The translations under genes were made by a program, and so were the position numbers. The notes below the pieces were generated by a model. That model saw nothing but the letters and a program-made list of their open reading frames with translations. It did no database searches and was not told the origin of the DNA. Below are positions 52,734 to 62,069 of a stretch of 64,000 nt of DNA, in pieces; positions within the stretch are counted from its first letter, which is position 1, and each line of letters begins with the position of its first letter. This stretch comes from Robiginitalea aurantiaca (lineage in GTDB: Bacteria; Bacteroidota; Bacteroidia; Flavobacteriales; Flavobacteriaceae), in the NCBI RefSeq assembly GCF_030380815.1, contig NZ_JAUDUY010000004.1, positions 62,001 through 126,000 of the forward strand, given 5' to 3'.

Positions 52734-54119
52734 CTATTCCAATGTGTTTTTATAAATCTTTCCATCCTTCATGATAAGCTTTATTGAGGGTACATCCTGC
52801 TCCCTTGGCTCTGCGCCAAACCATTTATCACTTGCGCCAATTACTTTGATATCCTCCAGCGGATTGCCTTCTACAATCAGGATATCGGCATAGGCTCCTT
52901 CTTTAATAACACCCAGATCCCCTTCGGCATAAGGATTGCCCGGCCCTGTAAGTTTGGCCAACTCACCCCCATTCACAGTCAGGGTCTGCAAAGCCCAGAA
53001 ATTCCCGAACTCCCGTGCCATATGGAATTTGGTAAAATCCATGCATTGCCTGTAGGGAACTCCGGTTAGCAAAACATAATCGGAATTAAAGACCATTTTG
53101 GGCTTATACTTTTTCACATAAGCCGTCAGGTTGGTACTTTGTTCTCTCAGCGTCATGAATTTTTTGGTCGAAGGAAAGTCAGGATCCTGATGTGCCGGAT
53201 GCAGTAGTGCCTCAGGAGCCAATGCCGTTAGATTCGGAGAGAAGAAAGCGCCTTTCTCTACCAGTAATTTCATGTTTTCTTCTGAAATATTAAGTCCGTG
53301 ATCGATCACTTTGACACCTAGTTCTAATGACCTTTTGAGATCGGGATTTTGAAAGACATGAACGGCCACATAAGATCCCCAATCTTCTGCTGTTTCCACC
53401 GCAGCACTTAACTCATCATCACTAAACTGCGAGGCATAAATCGGATCTTTTAAGGAAGTTACACCGCCACTTACCATGACTTTGGTATACACTGCACCCA
53501 GGGCATAATTGCGCCGAACCCCTTCCAGTACTTCATCTCTTCCATCAACCACCCGGGCTATTTCCAAACGCTCCATGTTCGTTTCCCCCTTGCGCTGGGT
53601 TAACATCCCAAAATCACCATGACCTGATGTCTGCGACACAAACCCACCTGCAGCATAAATTCTGGGACCATCTAATAATCCTTCATCAATTACATTCTTC
53701 AGGCCCACATGAGCGCCACCCATATCACGTATTGTAGTAAATCCCATGGCCAACATTTCCTGCGCAAAGGCGGCGGCTCGTGCACCTATTTCTTCCCAGG
53801 TAGTACCTTCAAACTCATGAAGTGAGCCCGTTTTATACATATTGAGATGCGTGTGACTATCGATAAGACCGGGCATCAGGGTCATCCCCTGGCCATCAAT
53901 GATGGTCACATTATCAGTTTGAATAACCGCGAGTGGCTCCTCTGAAACCGCTTTAATCAGGTTGCCTTCCACTAAAACATCGCGATTTAAAAGCCTATCT
54001 GTAGTGCCGTCAAATACCTGTACATTGGTGAATAGTGTGATTTTTTTTGGAGTCCCAGATTGAGCCCCTAGCCAGGAGGCGGAGCCGATAAAACAGATAA
54101 TAAGCAGGAGTTTTCTCAT
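52734..54119 (-). CDS. Exported amidohydrolase, paralogue of the one at 49666
   Basis: 461 aa with signal peptide MRKLLLIICFIGSASWLGA. It has LIDSHTHLNMYKTG, FTTIRDMGGAHVGLKN, TKVMVSGGVTSL, VIDHGLNISEEN and NSDYVLLTGVP metal and substrate regions, and the C-terminal DLGVIKEGAYADILIVEGNPLEDI. About half the motifs match the amidohydrolase at 49666, so duplication is likely. First enzyme gene after the AraC regulator. Confidence 0.86.
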   Translation of the reverse strand: MRKLLLIICFIGSASWLGAQSGTPKKITLFTNVQVFDGTTDRLLNRDVLVEGNLIKAVSEEPLAVIQTDNVTIIDGQGMTLMPGLIDSHTHLNMYKTGSLHEFEGTTWEEIGARAAAFAQEMLAMGFTTIRDMGGAHVGLKNVIDEGLLDGPRIYAAGGFVSQTSGHGDFGMLTQRKGETNMERLEIARVVDGRDEVLEGVRRNYALGAVYTKVMVSGGVTSLKDPIYASQFSDDELSAAVETAEDWGSYVAVHVFQNPDLKRSLELGVKVIDHGLNISEENMKLLVEKGAFFSPNLTALAPEALLHPAHQDPDFPSTKKFMTLREQSTNLTAYVKKYKPKMVFNSDYVLLTGVPYRQCMDFTKFHMAREFGNFWALQTLTVNGGELAKLTGPGNPYAEGDLGVIKEGAYADILIVEGNPLEDIKVIGASDKWFGAEPREQDVPSIKLIMKDGKIYKNTLE

Positions 54120-54179
54120 CGTAAATTCATTTTTCGAAAATTAGGAATAAATGAACTTACAAAAAGGTAAATATGATAA

Positions 54180-55082
54180 TTATTGCGGTAAATTATGAAC
54201 TAGCTTTTTCCTGAATTCCTTTGGCTTATGGCCGGTGCGTTTTTTGAAGTATTTACTGAAGTTACCTACCTCGGGGAACCCCAGATCAAAGGCAATTTCA
54301 GAAATGGTACCCGTACTGTTGTCCAGTGCAATTTTTGCTCGTGTAATTATATGATTATCAATATATTGCTTTAATGTCTGTCCTGATATTGATTTACATA
54401 TATGATTGAGTTGACTGAAGTTCACGTTAAGCCTTTCTGCATAATAGCGGCCGTTTCTTGAGGATTTAAGGTCCTTTTGCAATAAAGATTGAAATTCCTG
54501 AAACAGCATTAGTTTTTCGGAAAACCTCAGGGAAGGATAATAGTTTAAATAATCTTCCTCCAGTTTCACCATAAATCCGGTAAGCAAAAAAGGTAAAATT
54601 TGTCGCTCAGACCTATTAAATCCTCTTTGAACTAAATCTAACAGATCGAAATAAATCTGCTGCCCAGGTAGTTGCCCGATCGTAAAATTGGGCTTGGGTA
54701 GTTTTAAATTTCGATTGGAGAATACCAAACTGGTATATCCTTCTGTAAAATTACTTTCGAACCCCTCGGAGAAAAACAGTAGAAATCCATTTTTATCGGG
54801 ATTGGGGTACCAGTGATGGTATTGCTCATTTTTAATGATAAAGACACTCCCGGGTTCATATTCATAATCGATAAAATCTACATTGTGTATCCCGGAGCCA
54901 TGGGTAAAAACAATAATCAGATCGAAATACAATTGATGCGGATTGTAACGGATGGAGTTGGGGATATTCGGGTTGTCGTTGAATTCCCGGATCGAAATAA
55001 TTTGAAATCCATTAACGGGATTGGAACCGGTTAAGGGTCCCCTTGGCGTTTCTGAAATATGTTTTGATGTGGTTTTGGCCAT
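54180..55082 (-). CDS. AraC-family transcriptional regulator
   Basis: 300 aa from ATG 55082 (MAKTTSKHISETPRG; a further ATG lies at 55094). An N-terminal cupin-like sensing region (VDFIDYEYEPGSVFIIKNEQYHHWYPNP) precedes a C-terminal AraC helix-turn-helix pair, with QLNHICKSISGQTLKQYI and TISEIAFDLGFPEVGNFSKYFKKRTGHKPKEFRK. It probably activates the downstream amidohydrolase operon; its inducer is unknown. Confidence 0.88.
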   Translation of the reverse strand: MAKTTSKHISETPRGPLTGSNPVNGFQIISIREFNDNPNIPNSIRYNPHQLYFDLIIVFTHGSGIHNVDFIDYEYEPGSVFIIKNEQYHHWYPNPDKNGFLLFFSEGFESNFTEGYTSLVFSNRNLKLPKPNFTIGQLPGQQIYFDLLDLVQRGFNRSERQILPFLLTGFMVKLEEDYLNYYPSLRFSEKLMLFQEFQSLLQKDLKSSRNGRYYAERLNVNFSQLNHICKSISGQTLKQYIDNHIITRAKIALDNSTGTISEIAFDLGFPEVGNFSKYFKKRTGHKPKEFRKKLVHNLPQ

Positions 55083-55192
55083 CTGAAAATGCAATGTTAC
55101 CTAAAATACACAATAAAACCGTCGGAGGTCCAGAATGCCTCCCCATCCATAAATTATTGTACCTTTTAGTCGCCAACCAGACTGAATTACCC

Positions 55193-57385
55193 ATGGAGAA
55201 TCCATCCGGTACACCAAAAAAATTCGGAACCTTCGGAGGGGTGTTTACCCCCACCCTACTGACCATACTCGGGGTCATCATGTACTTGCGTCTGGGCTGG
55301 GTCGTCGGGAATGCCGGGCTGTTAGGCGCCTGGTTGATTATCATCATTTCGTTTCTGATCACCTTGTGTACGGCCCTTTCCATGTCTGCGATTACCACGA
55401 ATATTCGCATCGGCGCCGGGGGCGCCTATGCCATTGTTTCCCAGGCCCTGGGATTGGAAGTTGGCGGTAGTTTGGGCATCCCAAGATACATCTCACAGGG
55501 ACTGGCCGTAACCATGTATATTTTTGGTTTCAGGGAAGGTTGGCTGGGTATTTTTCCGGACCATAACCCCTTTTTGGTGGATGTTATCGTTTTCGCCCTC
55601 CTGGTTACCATTGCTTATATAAGTGCCAACCTGGCGATCAAGACGCAATTCATCATTATGGGGATCATTGTCTTATCCCTGATTTCTATCGTTATCGCCG
55701 CCTATGAGGGTTCTATGACCATTCCCACGAGCGATGCCCTTAGCTGGGGTTCTTTTAAGGGCTCCATCGAAAATGGATTCAGCGGCAGTAACTTCTGGAT
55801 CGTTTTTGCGGTCTTCTTCCCAGCAGCAACCGGGATTATGGCAGGGGCCAATATGTCCGGTGAGCTCAAAGAACCCAAACGCAGTATCCCCATTGGCACC
55901 TTATGGGCCATAGGCGTCAGTTTTGCGATTTATATGGGGCTGGCCTTCTGGATTTCCCGCAGTGCTACGGAAACCGAATTAGTAAGCAATTATTACGTCA
56001 TGGTGGATAAGGCCTATTTCGGCCCCTTAATCATCGCGGGGATCCTTGGGGCCACCTTCTCCTCTGCCCTGGCCTCCATAGTGGGTTCTTCCCGTATACT
56101 CTTTGCCATGGGCGAACACCGGGTCCTCCCCTTCTCGGATTTCCTGGCCGGCAAAAGCGCCAATGGCCAACCCAGGAATGCGATGCTTGTTACGGGCATC
56201 CTTATTTTTGCCACCCTCTTACTGCGTAACTTAAATGCGGTTGCCCCCCTGGTAACCCTGTTCTTTCTGATAACCTATGCGATGATCAATATCGTGGTAA
56301 TCATCGAACAGAACCTCGGGCTGATCAGCTACCGGCCCGTATTTAAAATTCACCGGTGGGTACCCTGGTTCGGCCTGATTTCATCGATTTTTGCGATGTT
56401 CATTATCAATCCGGCCATCAGCCTTGTATCCATCATGATTGTATTGATGGTGTATTGGTATTTGTCCCGCCAGAATCTGGAAACGCCCTTTGAAGATGTC
56501 CGATCCGGACTGTTTGTTTCTTTTGCCGAGTGGGCTGCCAAACATACCTGGGGCATGAAGAAGATGCAGCAGCGCGCCTGGAAGGCCAATCTAATGGTAC
56601 CGGTCCGGGACCTGAACGGACTTAAGGGAACCTTCGAATTTTTAAGGAATATTGCCCGGCCTAAAGGTTCGATAAAGCTGTTGGGAATTGAGCCCTATTC
56701 CGAGGAAAGTTCGCTTGCCCAGGAATTGGAGGACATTTCTGAGTCTTTCCGGAAAAAAGGCGTCTTTTCATCCTCCGCGGTCATTCATACCGATGAATTT
56801 GCCAAAGGCATCAATTATGGAAGTCAGGCGCTTCAGGGGGCTTTTTTCAGACCTAATATCGTCTTTCTGAATTTGCAGGACCACGACGATTACGAAACGG
56901 AACTAAGACCGGTGATCAGAGAATCCATTCGTTTGGAAATCGGGGTGCTCCTGTACTTTTCGCATCCCGTTGCCCTGCTGGGCCGGCGCAATACGATCAA
57001 TGTCTGGGTGAGTGACCGTAAAACCAAATGGGACCTCGGCTGGGATATCGGCAATCTGGACCTCTCCATTCTGGTTGCCTACAAGCTTAAAATGAATTGG
57101 GGGGCACGAATACGCCTGGTAACGGTCATTAATGACCCTGAGGAAGCTGAGAAAGCCCAGGACTTCCTCCAATTACTCATCAACCTGGCACGGCTTCCCG
57201 AAACGCTTACCGAGGTCATCGTAGGAGATTTTAACGCGGTTATCCTCAACGCCCCTTCAGCCGACCTGAATGTTTTCGGGATGGACGATGATTTAAAATT
57301 TGAGTTTGTACAGGATATGTCAAATAAGACAAAAAGTACCTGCCTGTTTGTGAAAGATTCCGGACATGAAAGCATTCTCGCCTGA
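55193..57385 (+). CDS. SLC12-type cation-chloride cotransporter/amino acid permease
   Basis: 730 aa from ATG 55193 (MENPSGTPKKFGTFGGVFTP). Residues about 15-430 hold about 12 spans with TPTLLTILGVIMYLRLGWVVGNAGLLGAW and AIVSQALGLEVGGSLGIPRYISQGLAVTMY, the APC/SLC12 core. The C-terminal ~270 residues are soluble (VFLNLQDHDDYETELRPVI) as in cation-chloride cotransporters. The transported ion is not resolved. It is divergent from the AraC regulator. Confidence 0.88.
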   Translation: MENPSGTPKKFGTFGGVFTPTLLTILGVIMYLRLGWVVGNAGLLGAWLIIIISFLITLCTALSMSAITTNIRIGAGGAYAIVSQALGLEVGGSLGIPRYISQGLAVTMYIFGFREGWLGIFPDHNPFLVDVIVFALLVTIAYISANLAIKTQFIIMGIIVLSLISIVIAAYEGSMTIPTSDALSWGSFKGSIENGFSGSNFWIVFAVFFPAATGIMAGANMSGELKEPKRSIPIGTLWAIGVSFAIYMGLAFWISRSATETELVSNYYVMVDKAYFGPLIIAGILGATFSSALASIVGSSRILFAMGEHRVLPFSDFLAGKSANGQPRNAMLVTGILIFATLLLRNLNAVAPLVTLFFLITYAMINIVVIIEQNLGLISYRPVFKIHRWVPWFGLISSIFAMFIINPAISLVSIMIVLMVYWYLSRQNLETPFEDVRSGLFVSFAEWAAKHTWGMKKMQQRAWKANLMVPVRDLNGLKGTFEFLRNIARPKGSIKLLGIEPYSEESSLAQELEDISESFRKKGVFSSSAVIHTDEFAKGINYGSQALQGAFFRPNIVFLNLQDHDDYETELRPVIRESIRLEIGVLLYFSHPVALLGRRNTINVWVSDRKTKWDLGWDIGNLDLSILVAYKLKMNWGARIRLVTVINDPEEAEKAQDFLQLLINLARLPETLTEVIVGDFNAVILNAPSADLNVFGMDDDLKFEFVQDMSNKTKSTCLFVKDSGHESILA

Positions 57386-57443
57386 AAAGGCGCCCATGGC
57401 AACAGAGAAAATAGTATTGGAATTCCGTAATTAGGCCCCTGCC

Positions 57444-57902
57444 CTATTCGACTACCGTTACATTGACGGCATTCATACCTTTCATACCCTTCCGAAGTTC
57501 AAAAGTGACTTTGTCATTTTCGGCGATTTCATCAACCAGACCACTGACGTGACAGAAATGTTTTTCCTGTGTGTCTGAGTCGATAATAAATCCAAAGCCC
57601 TTGGAGTAATCAAAAAAGGATACTTTTCCTTTTCGGATTGGATCAAAAGGATCTTCGTCCGTCTCCTCTTTCTTAGGTATGCCAAGTTCGATACTGGACG
57701 CATCGACCTTAATTTTTTCAGACGGATCCTGCGGCGTATCGGTTAAATTCCCGTCCTGATCCACATAGGCAAAAGGGATTCCGCCGCCACTTTCTTTGGC
57801 TTCAGCCCGTCTGGCATCTTTTTTCTTTTGTTTTTCTTCTCGTTTTTTTAAACGCTTTTTTTCCTTCTCGCGCTTACTGAAGGTTTGTTGTGATTTAGCC
57901 AT
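57444..57902 (-). CDS. Cold-shock-domain protein with Lys-rich N-terminal extension
   Basis: 152 aa. Residues 1-35 are highly basic (KREKEKKRLKKREEKQKKKD). The C-terminal ~65 residues are a cold-shock domain: KGKVSFFDYSKGFGFIIDSDTQEKHFCHVSGL with RNP-like aromatics and NAVNVTVVE. It should bind single-stranded RNA/DNA; the basic tail resembles those of RNA-binding chaperones. It is downstream of the small CspA gene, with a terminator between. Confidence 0.85.
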   Translation of the reverse strand: MAKSQQTFSKREKEKKRLKKREEKQKKKDARRAEAKESGGGIPFAYVDQDGNLTDTPQDPSEKIKVDASSIELGIPKKEETDEDPFDPIRKGKVSFFDYSKGFGFIIDSDTQEKHFCHVSGLVDEIAENDKVTFELRKGMKGMNAVNVTVVE

Positions 57903-57963
57903 AAATGTGTTTGAGCTGTAAAAGTTAGGATTTTATAGGCAACTACGGAAGGAATTGGGAATA

Positions 57964-57992
57964 AAAAAGCCCATCCAAGGGACGGGCTTTTC
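57964..57992 (-). terminator. Intrinsic terminator for cspA-like gene
   Basis: Read on the minus strand, AAAAGCCCGTCCC pairs with GGGATGGGCTTTTTT around a short loop; the T-run follows the stem, 21 bp after the cspA stop. This separates cspA from the downstream cold-shock-domain gene. Confidence 0.8.
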
Positions 57993-58013
57993 AGAAACTT
58001 AAAATATAGTGTC

Positions 58014-58205
58014 TTAGATGACTCTTACATTCAAGGCATTCAATCCTTTACGGCCTTCTTCTAAATCGAATTCAACCTGGTCACCTTCGCGAATTTCATC
58101 AATCAAACCGGTAACGTGTACAAAATGATCTTTTTCAACGCCTTCTTCAGTGATAAAACCAAAACCTTTGGCATTGTTGAAGAACTTAACTGTTCCTTTA
58201 CTCAT
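58014..58205 (-). CDS. cspA: Cold-shock protein
   Basis: 63 aa. MSKGTVKFFNNAKGFGFITEEG and KDHFVHVTGLIDEIREGDQVEF are RNP1 and RNP2 of CspA-type RNA chaperones; it ends GLNALNVRVI. It probably melts mRNA structure at low temperature. A candidate -7 element (CATCTTTG, minus strand, + 58239-58246) lies 34 bp upstream. An intrinsic terminator follows. Confidence 0.95.
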   Translation of the reverse strand: MSKGTVKFFNNAKGFGFITEEGVEKDHFVHVTGLIDEIREGDQVEFDLEEGRKGLNALNVRVI

Positions 58206-58575
58206 AATTACTCTACTTTAAAAATTAAATTAGCTGCAAAGATGGGGCTAATAATTTAATTATCAGTTTTTTATTTGGATTATTTTAACTCATTGTTTTT
58301 CAAACCTGAGTTTTCGCTACCGATACGGCCCATCCAGAGGCCTGAAAATTTACCTTCTGCTTTACGTGCCGCTGGGGTAATTTGATTAATTTGACGTCGC
58401 GAGTTGGCCAATGAATCCTAAAACCATACATTTTTGTATTCGTTCTATCTATTGAAGGGGTTATGCTGCTTGGGTCGTAACAGCAACGAATCTGCATTTA
58501 GAAACACCTATCCCAGGGTTGCATCGTCCGGATCTCTCTAATTAGCTGGAGGTATAATAATATGAGCACTTACAA
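58206..58575. other. Intergenic region between cspA and the nucleotide cyclase
   Basis: 370 bp. The part next to cspA (58206-58300) is AT-rich and holds its likely promoter. The rest to 58575 has GC near average; a short minus-strand open frame at 58300-58497 lacks family features. No tRNA, riboswitch or repeat was recognised. GGAGG at 58553-58557 may serve the cyclase gene, but it is 18 bp from the ATG. Confidence 0.4.
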
Positions 58576-59670
58576 ATGATATTCCGTCTGTCCCCTAAAT
58601 CTCGCAGGAATCTCTCGCGAATCATTCCCTACGGAGTGATCTGGCTGTTCTTGGGATGGTTTATCCTTACCCTTGAATTCTTGGCAACAGGGAATGAAAA
58701 TCAGCGTCCCGAAACGGAGATCACGCTCTCCTTTGGAGTTTTGGTTTTTGCGTCGCTCGCTGTCTTTATTGCGGGCTTACTGATGGGTGTGCTCGAGGTT
58801 TTTGTATTTAAGAACCTGTTCAGATCGAAGGGTCTGGGGGCAAAAATCGCGCTCAAAATGGGGATTTATCTGCTCTTTATGTTAATCCTCAATGCCCTGA
58901 CCTTCCCGCTGGCTGCAAGTCTGGAACTTGGAACTACCCTAACAGACGAGAAAGTCTGGGAAAAATTCTGGAGGTACCTCGGGAGCGTCACCTTCTGGAG
59001 TACGCTGATATCACTCTCCTTCCACATACTGCTTTCACTGATTTATTCAGGCTTTAGCGATCATTTGGGTCATGGTGTTTTGCTGAATCTTTTTACGGGC
59101 CGTTATCACCGACCGCTTGGCGAATCGCGGATCTTTATGTTCCTCGATATGCAGTCCTCAACTTCCCTTGCTGAAAAATTGGGCCATCAGCGTTATTTTG
59201 ATTTTCTCAGTTCCTACTACAACGAACTCTCAGATGCCATAGTAGAACACGAAGGGTCCGTTTACCAGTATATTGGTGATGAAATTGTTATTACATGGGA
59301 AACGGAAAAAGGGTTGAGAAATGGGCAGTGCGTGGCCTGCTTTTTCGCCATGCGCAAACAGCTGGAATCCAAAGCCCGCTACTTTCAGGAAGTTTATGGG
59401 GTCATTCCCGCCTTCAGGGCCGGACTGCATTGCGGACAGGTTACCACGGGTGAAATTGGCGCCCTCAAAAAGGAGATCTTTTTTACAGGCGACGTCCTCA
59501 ATGTCACATCCCGGATCCAGAAGCTCTGCAAAATTTACGGCAAAGAGCTCATCACAACGCAGGTCCTGAAAGATCAATTACCGCAAGCCATGGCAGATCA
59601 GGCGCAATCCCTGGGCGATTTGGAACTCGAAGGACGGGCTGAAAAAATAGAGCTGTTTTCACTGGCTTAA
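58576..59670 (+). CDS. Membrane-anchored class III adenylate/guanylate cyclase
   Basis: 364 aa. Residues 1-165 hold four predicted spans (LSRIIPYGVIWLFLGWF; GVLVFASLAVFIAGLLMGVLEVF). The cyclase domain starts at about 185 with Asp191 (FLDMQSSTSLAE), Asp235 (YIGDEIVITWE), and Asn309/Arg313 (FTGDVLNVTSRIQ). Metal and catalytic residues are present. It makes cAMP or cGMP; the base-specifying pair is not clear. The N-terminal domain has no recognised sensor. Confidence 0.85.
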   Translation: MIFRLSPKSRRNLSRIIPYGVIWLFLGWFILTLEFLATGNENQRPETEITLSFGVLVFASLAVFIAGLLMGVLEVFVFKNLFRSKGLGAKIALKMGIYLLFMLILNALTFPLAASLELGTTLTDEKVWEKFWRYLGSVTFWSTLISLSFHILLSLIYSGFSDHLGHGVLLNLFTGRYHRPLGESRIFMFLDMQSSTSLAEKLGHQRYFDFLSSYYNELSDAIVEHEGSVYQYIGDEIVITWETEKGLRNGQCVACFFAMRKQLESKARYFQEVYGVIPAFRAGLHCGQVTTGEIGALKKEIFFTGDVLNVTSRIQKLCKIYGKELITTQVLKDQLPQAMADQAQSLGDLELEGRAEKIELFSLA

Positions 59671-59684
59671 CCCGGGCAGCAGGC

Positions 59685-61805
59685 TTAGTGTTCTACCGGC
59701 TCCAGGGTTTTAGTCAGTTTTTTCTGTACATGCTCCGGTACGGCTTCATAGGAGGAAAATTCCCAGTGAAAATTACCCTTCCCCTGTGTAAGTGACCTTA
59801 AATCCGCAGAGTATCCAAATAGTTCCGCTTCCGGGGCTGCACTTTTCAGGACCTGGTATTTATCCAGGCTTTCGATCCCTTGTATTACGGCGCGTCTCGA
59901 TTGCAGGTCTGTCATGATACTTCCGACCATTTCCCCCGGCACTTTAACGGTAAGGCTTAGAATAGGCTCCAGGAGCTGGGGTTTGGCATTGAGGAAAGCG
60001 TCCCTGAATGCATGGGCCCCGGCGATCTTAAACGAGATATCGTTGGAATCAACAGTGTGCATTTTACCATCGTAGACCATAACCCTGACATCCCGTATAT
60101 ACGATCCGGTAAGTGGTCCTGATTCCATGACCTCAAGGATCCCTTTTCTAATTGAAGGAAGATACCGCAGGTCGATTACCCCACCGACAATGCAATTGTA
60201 GAAGACGAGCTTGCCTCCCCAGGGTAGCTCTACCTCCTCCTTACCTCGAATATTGAAGCCCTCGGGTTCCGGCATGCCTTCGTACCAGGGTTCAATTTTT
60301 AACTGAACCTGTGCGAATTGACCTGCTCCCCCGGACTGCTTTTTATGTCGATAATTCGCAGTGGAAGAACGTTTTATTGTTTCCCGGTACGCTATTTTAG
60401 GGGTTTCAAACACCGCCTTAACCCCATAGACGTGTTCCAGCATCCATTCGATTGTACTTAAATGCAATTCGCCCTGGCAGCCCAGGATCTGTTGTTTCAA
60501 TTCATTTGAAAAGGATATAGAAACCGTAGGGTCCTGGCTGTGAACTTTCCGCAGTGCTTCATTGAGTTTTTCTTCCTCATGTTTATTCTCGGCATAGATA
60601 GCCCTTTTTGTCCGCGGCTCGGGATAGGCAGTGGGTTTGATCGTGATTTTTTCACCCTCGGCATGGAGTGTATCCGTAGTTTCGGTAAACTTCAATTTAA
60701 GGGTGGCACCAATGTCCCCTACTACAAGCTTGTTCACCCCTGATCGCTTCTTACCGTCCATGATAAAGAGTTGATTAAAGGTCTCCGTTTCCCCGTTCCG
60801 CGCATTGACCAACTTATCACCCACCCGGATCTCCCCGGACTTAACCTTGAAAAAGGTGACTTTCCCCACGTTGGGCATCTGCACCGTTTTAAAAGCATAA
60901 AGTGTTGTTGGGGCCTCCACAGTGGGTTGCACGACCTTACCTTCCACACTTTGTTCGGGTTTTAATTCTGAGGCCGCGGGGGCCACATTATCAATAAAAC
61001 CCATCAACCGGCCACTACCCATATCCCGGAGGGCAGATACACAGAAAACAGGAAATAATTCATGATGCAACATCCCTGCTTTGATCCCCTGTCGCATTTC
61101 ATTCTCCGATAAGGTGCCTTTTTCAAAAAACAATTCCATCAGGGCTTCGTCGTTTTCGGCTGCTTTTTCTACCAGTTCGTTGTGCAGGTGGTCGGCGAGC
61201 TCTTGCTGATCCTCAGGTATTGGGAATTTTTCGGGTTTCCCTCCCTCGGATGAGAACTTGTACATCTTCATCTTCAGCACATCGATAATACACTGTGCTC
61301 CGTCAACTTTAATCGGGTATTGCACTTTCACCGCATGATTCCCAACCAGGTTCCGGATTTCGTTAAAACTTTCCTCAAAATCTGCGTTTTCGTGATCGAT
61401 CTGATTTACCACAAACAAGGAAGGCTTATTGTATTTATCGATATAATTCCAAATGATCTCGGTGCCGATCTCCACACCGTGCTGCCCATTCACTACCGTT
61501 ACCAATGTATCGGCTACGCGTATGGACGATAGGATCTCGCCAATAAAGTCATCCAGACCAGGGGTGTCAATAATATTGATTTTGTAATTACGCCACTCCG
61601 TATGCAGGGGGGTTGCAAAAACGGAACTACCCCGCTCCTGTTCAATATCGTGGTAGTCAGACACGGTGTTCTGCTGCTCGACAGATCCCCGTCGGTTAAT
61701 GAGGCCCGCTTCGAATAACATGGTTTCCGCCAGGGTTGTTTTTCCGCTGCTGTGCGCACCTACAAATACTACGTTCTTAATGTGTTTATCGTCAAATACC
61801 TTCAT
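59685..61805 (-). CDS. Elongation factor G-like GTPase (FusA2/EF-G-2 type)
   Basis: 706 aa. G1 is GAHSSGKTT (17-24), G3 is IDTPGLDDF, with Leu84 where EF-G has His, and G4 is NQID. Domains II-V follow with EF-G-like RGKEEVELPWGGKLVFYNCIVGGVIDLRY. The His to Leu change removes the canonical catalytic residue, as in EF-G-2-like paralogues that hydrolyse GTP poorly. It is cytoplasmic; the likely role is translocation-related or ribosome-stress GTPase rather than the main EF-G. Confidence 0.88.
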   Translation of the reverse strand: MKVFDDKHIKNVVFVGAHSSGKTTLAETMLFEAGLINRRGSVEQQNTVSDYHDIEQERGSSVFATPLHTEWRNYKINIIDTPGLDDFIGEILSSIRVADTLVTVVNGQHGVEIGTEIIWNYIDKYNKPSLFVVNQIDHENADFEESFNEIRNLVGNHAVKVQYPIKVDGAQCIIDVLKMKMYKFSSEGGKPEKFPIPEDQQELADHLHNELVEKAAENDEALMELFFEKGTLSENEMRQGIKAGMLHHELFPVFCVSALRDMGSGRLMGFIDNVAPAASELKPEQSVEGKVVQPTVEAPTTLYAFKTVQMPNVGKVTFFKVKSGEIRVGDKLVNARNGETETFNQLFIMDGKKRSGVNKLVVGDIGATLKLKFTETTDTLHAEGEKITIKPTAYPEPRTKRAIYAENKHEEEKLNEALRKVHSQDPTVSISFSNELKQQILGCQGELHLSTIEWMLEHVYGVKAVFETPKIAYRETIKRSSTANYRHKKQSGGAGQFAQVQLKIEPWYEGMPEPEGFNIRGKEEVELPWGGKLVFYNCIVGGVIDLRYLPSIRKGILEVMESGPLTGSYIRDVRVMVYDGKMHTVDSNDISFKIAGAHAFRDAFLNAKPQLLEPILSLTVKVPGEMVGSIMTDLQSRRAVIQGIESLDKYQVLKSAAPEAELFGYSADLRSLTQGKGNFHWEFSSYEAVPEHVQKKLTKTLEPVEH

Positions 61806-62069
61806 GTATATGGAACTTAGAATTGAAAATAATAGTAAAAATCAAGCCTAAATATACATTCGCCCAAGTCGGAAAAACATGACATTTACCCATGTTACAG
61901 CTAAATTTCCAGTTTTGAGCAGGGCGGTCTTCACCGGTTTTTCAAAGGCTGTGAATTTATCCATAGGACTTAAAAATAGGCTGGGTCCATTAAGGGGCTG
62001 GAGCAAGCTATTTATTGATTAGGAAGCCTTAGAGATAAACAAATAGATAAACAAAGATCCTGCAAGTGC

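Noticed and set aside
58300-58497. Short minus-strand open frame in the cspA-cyclase gap
   Set aside because: 65 codons with no family features, beginning in the non-coding region; codon pattern and context give no support.
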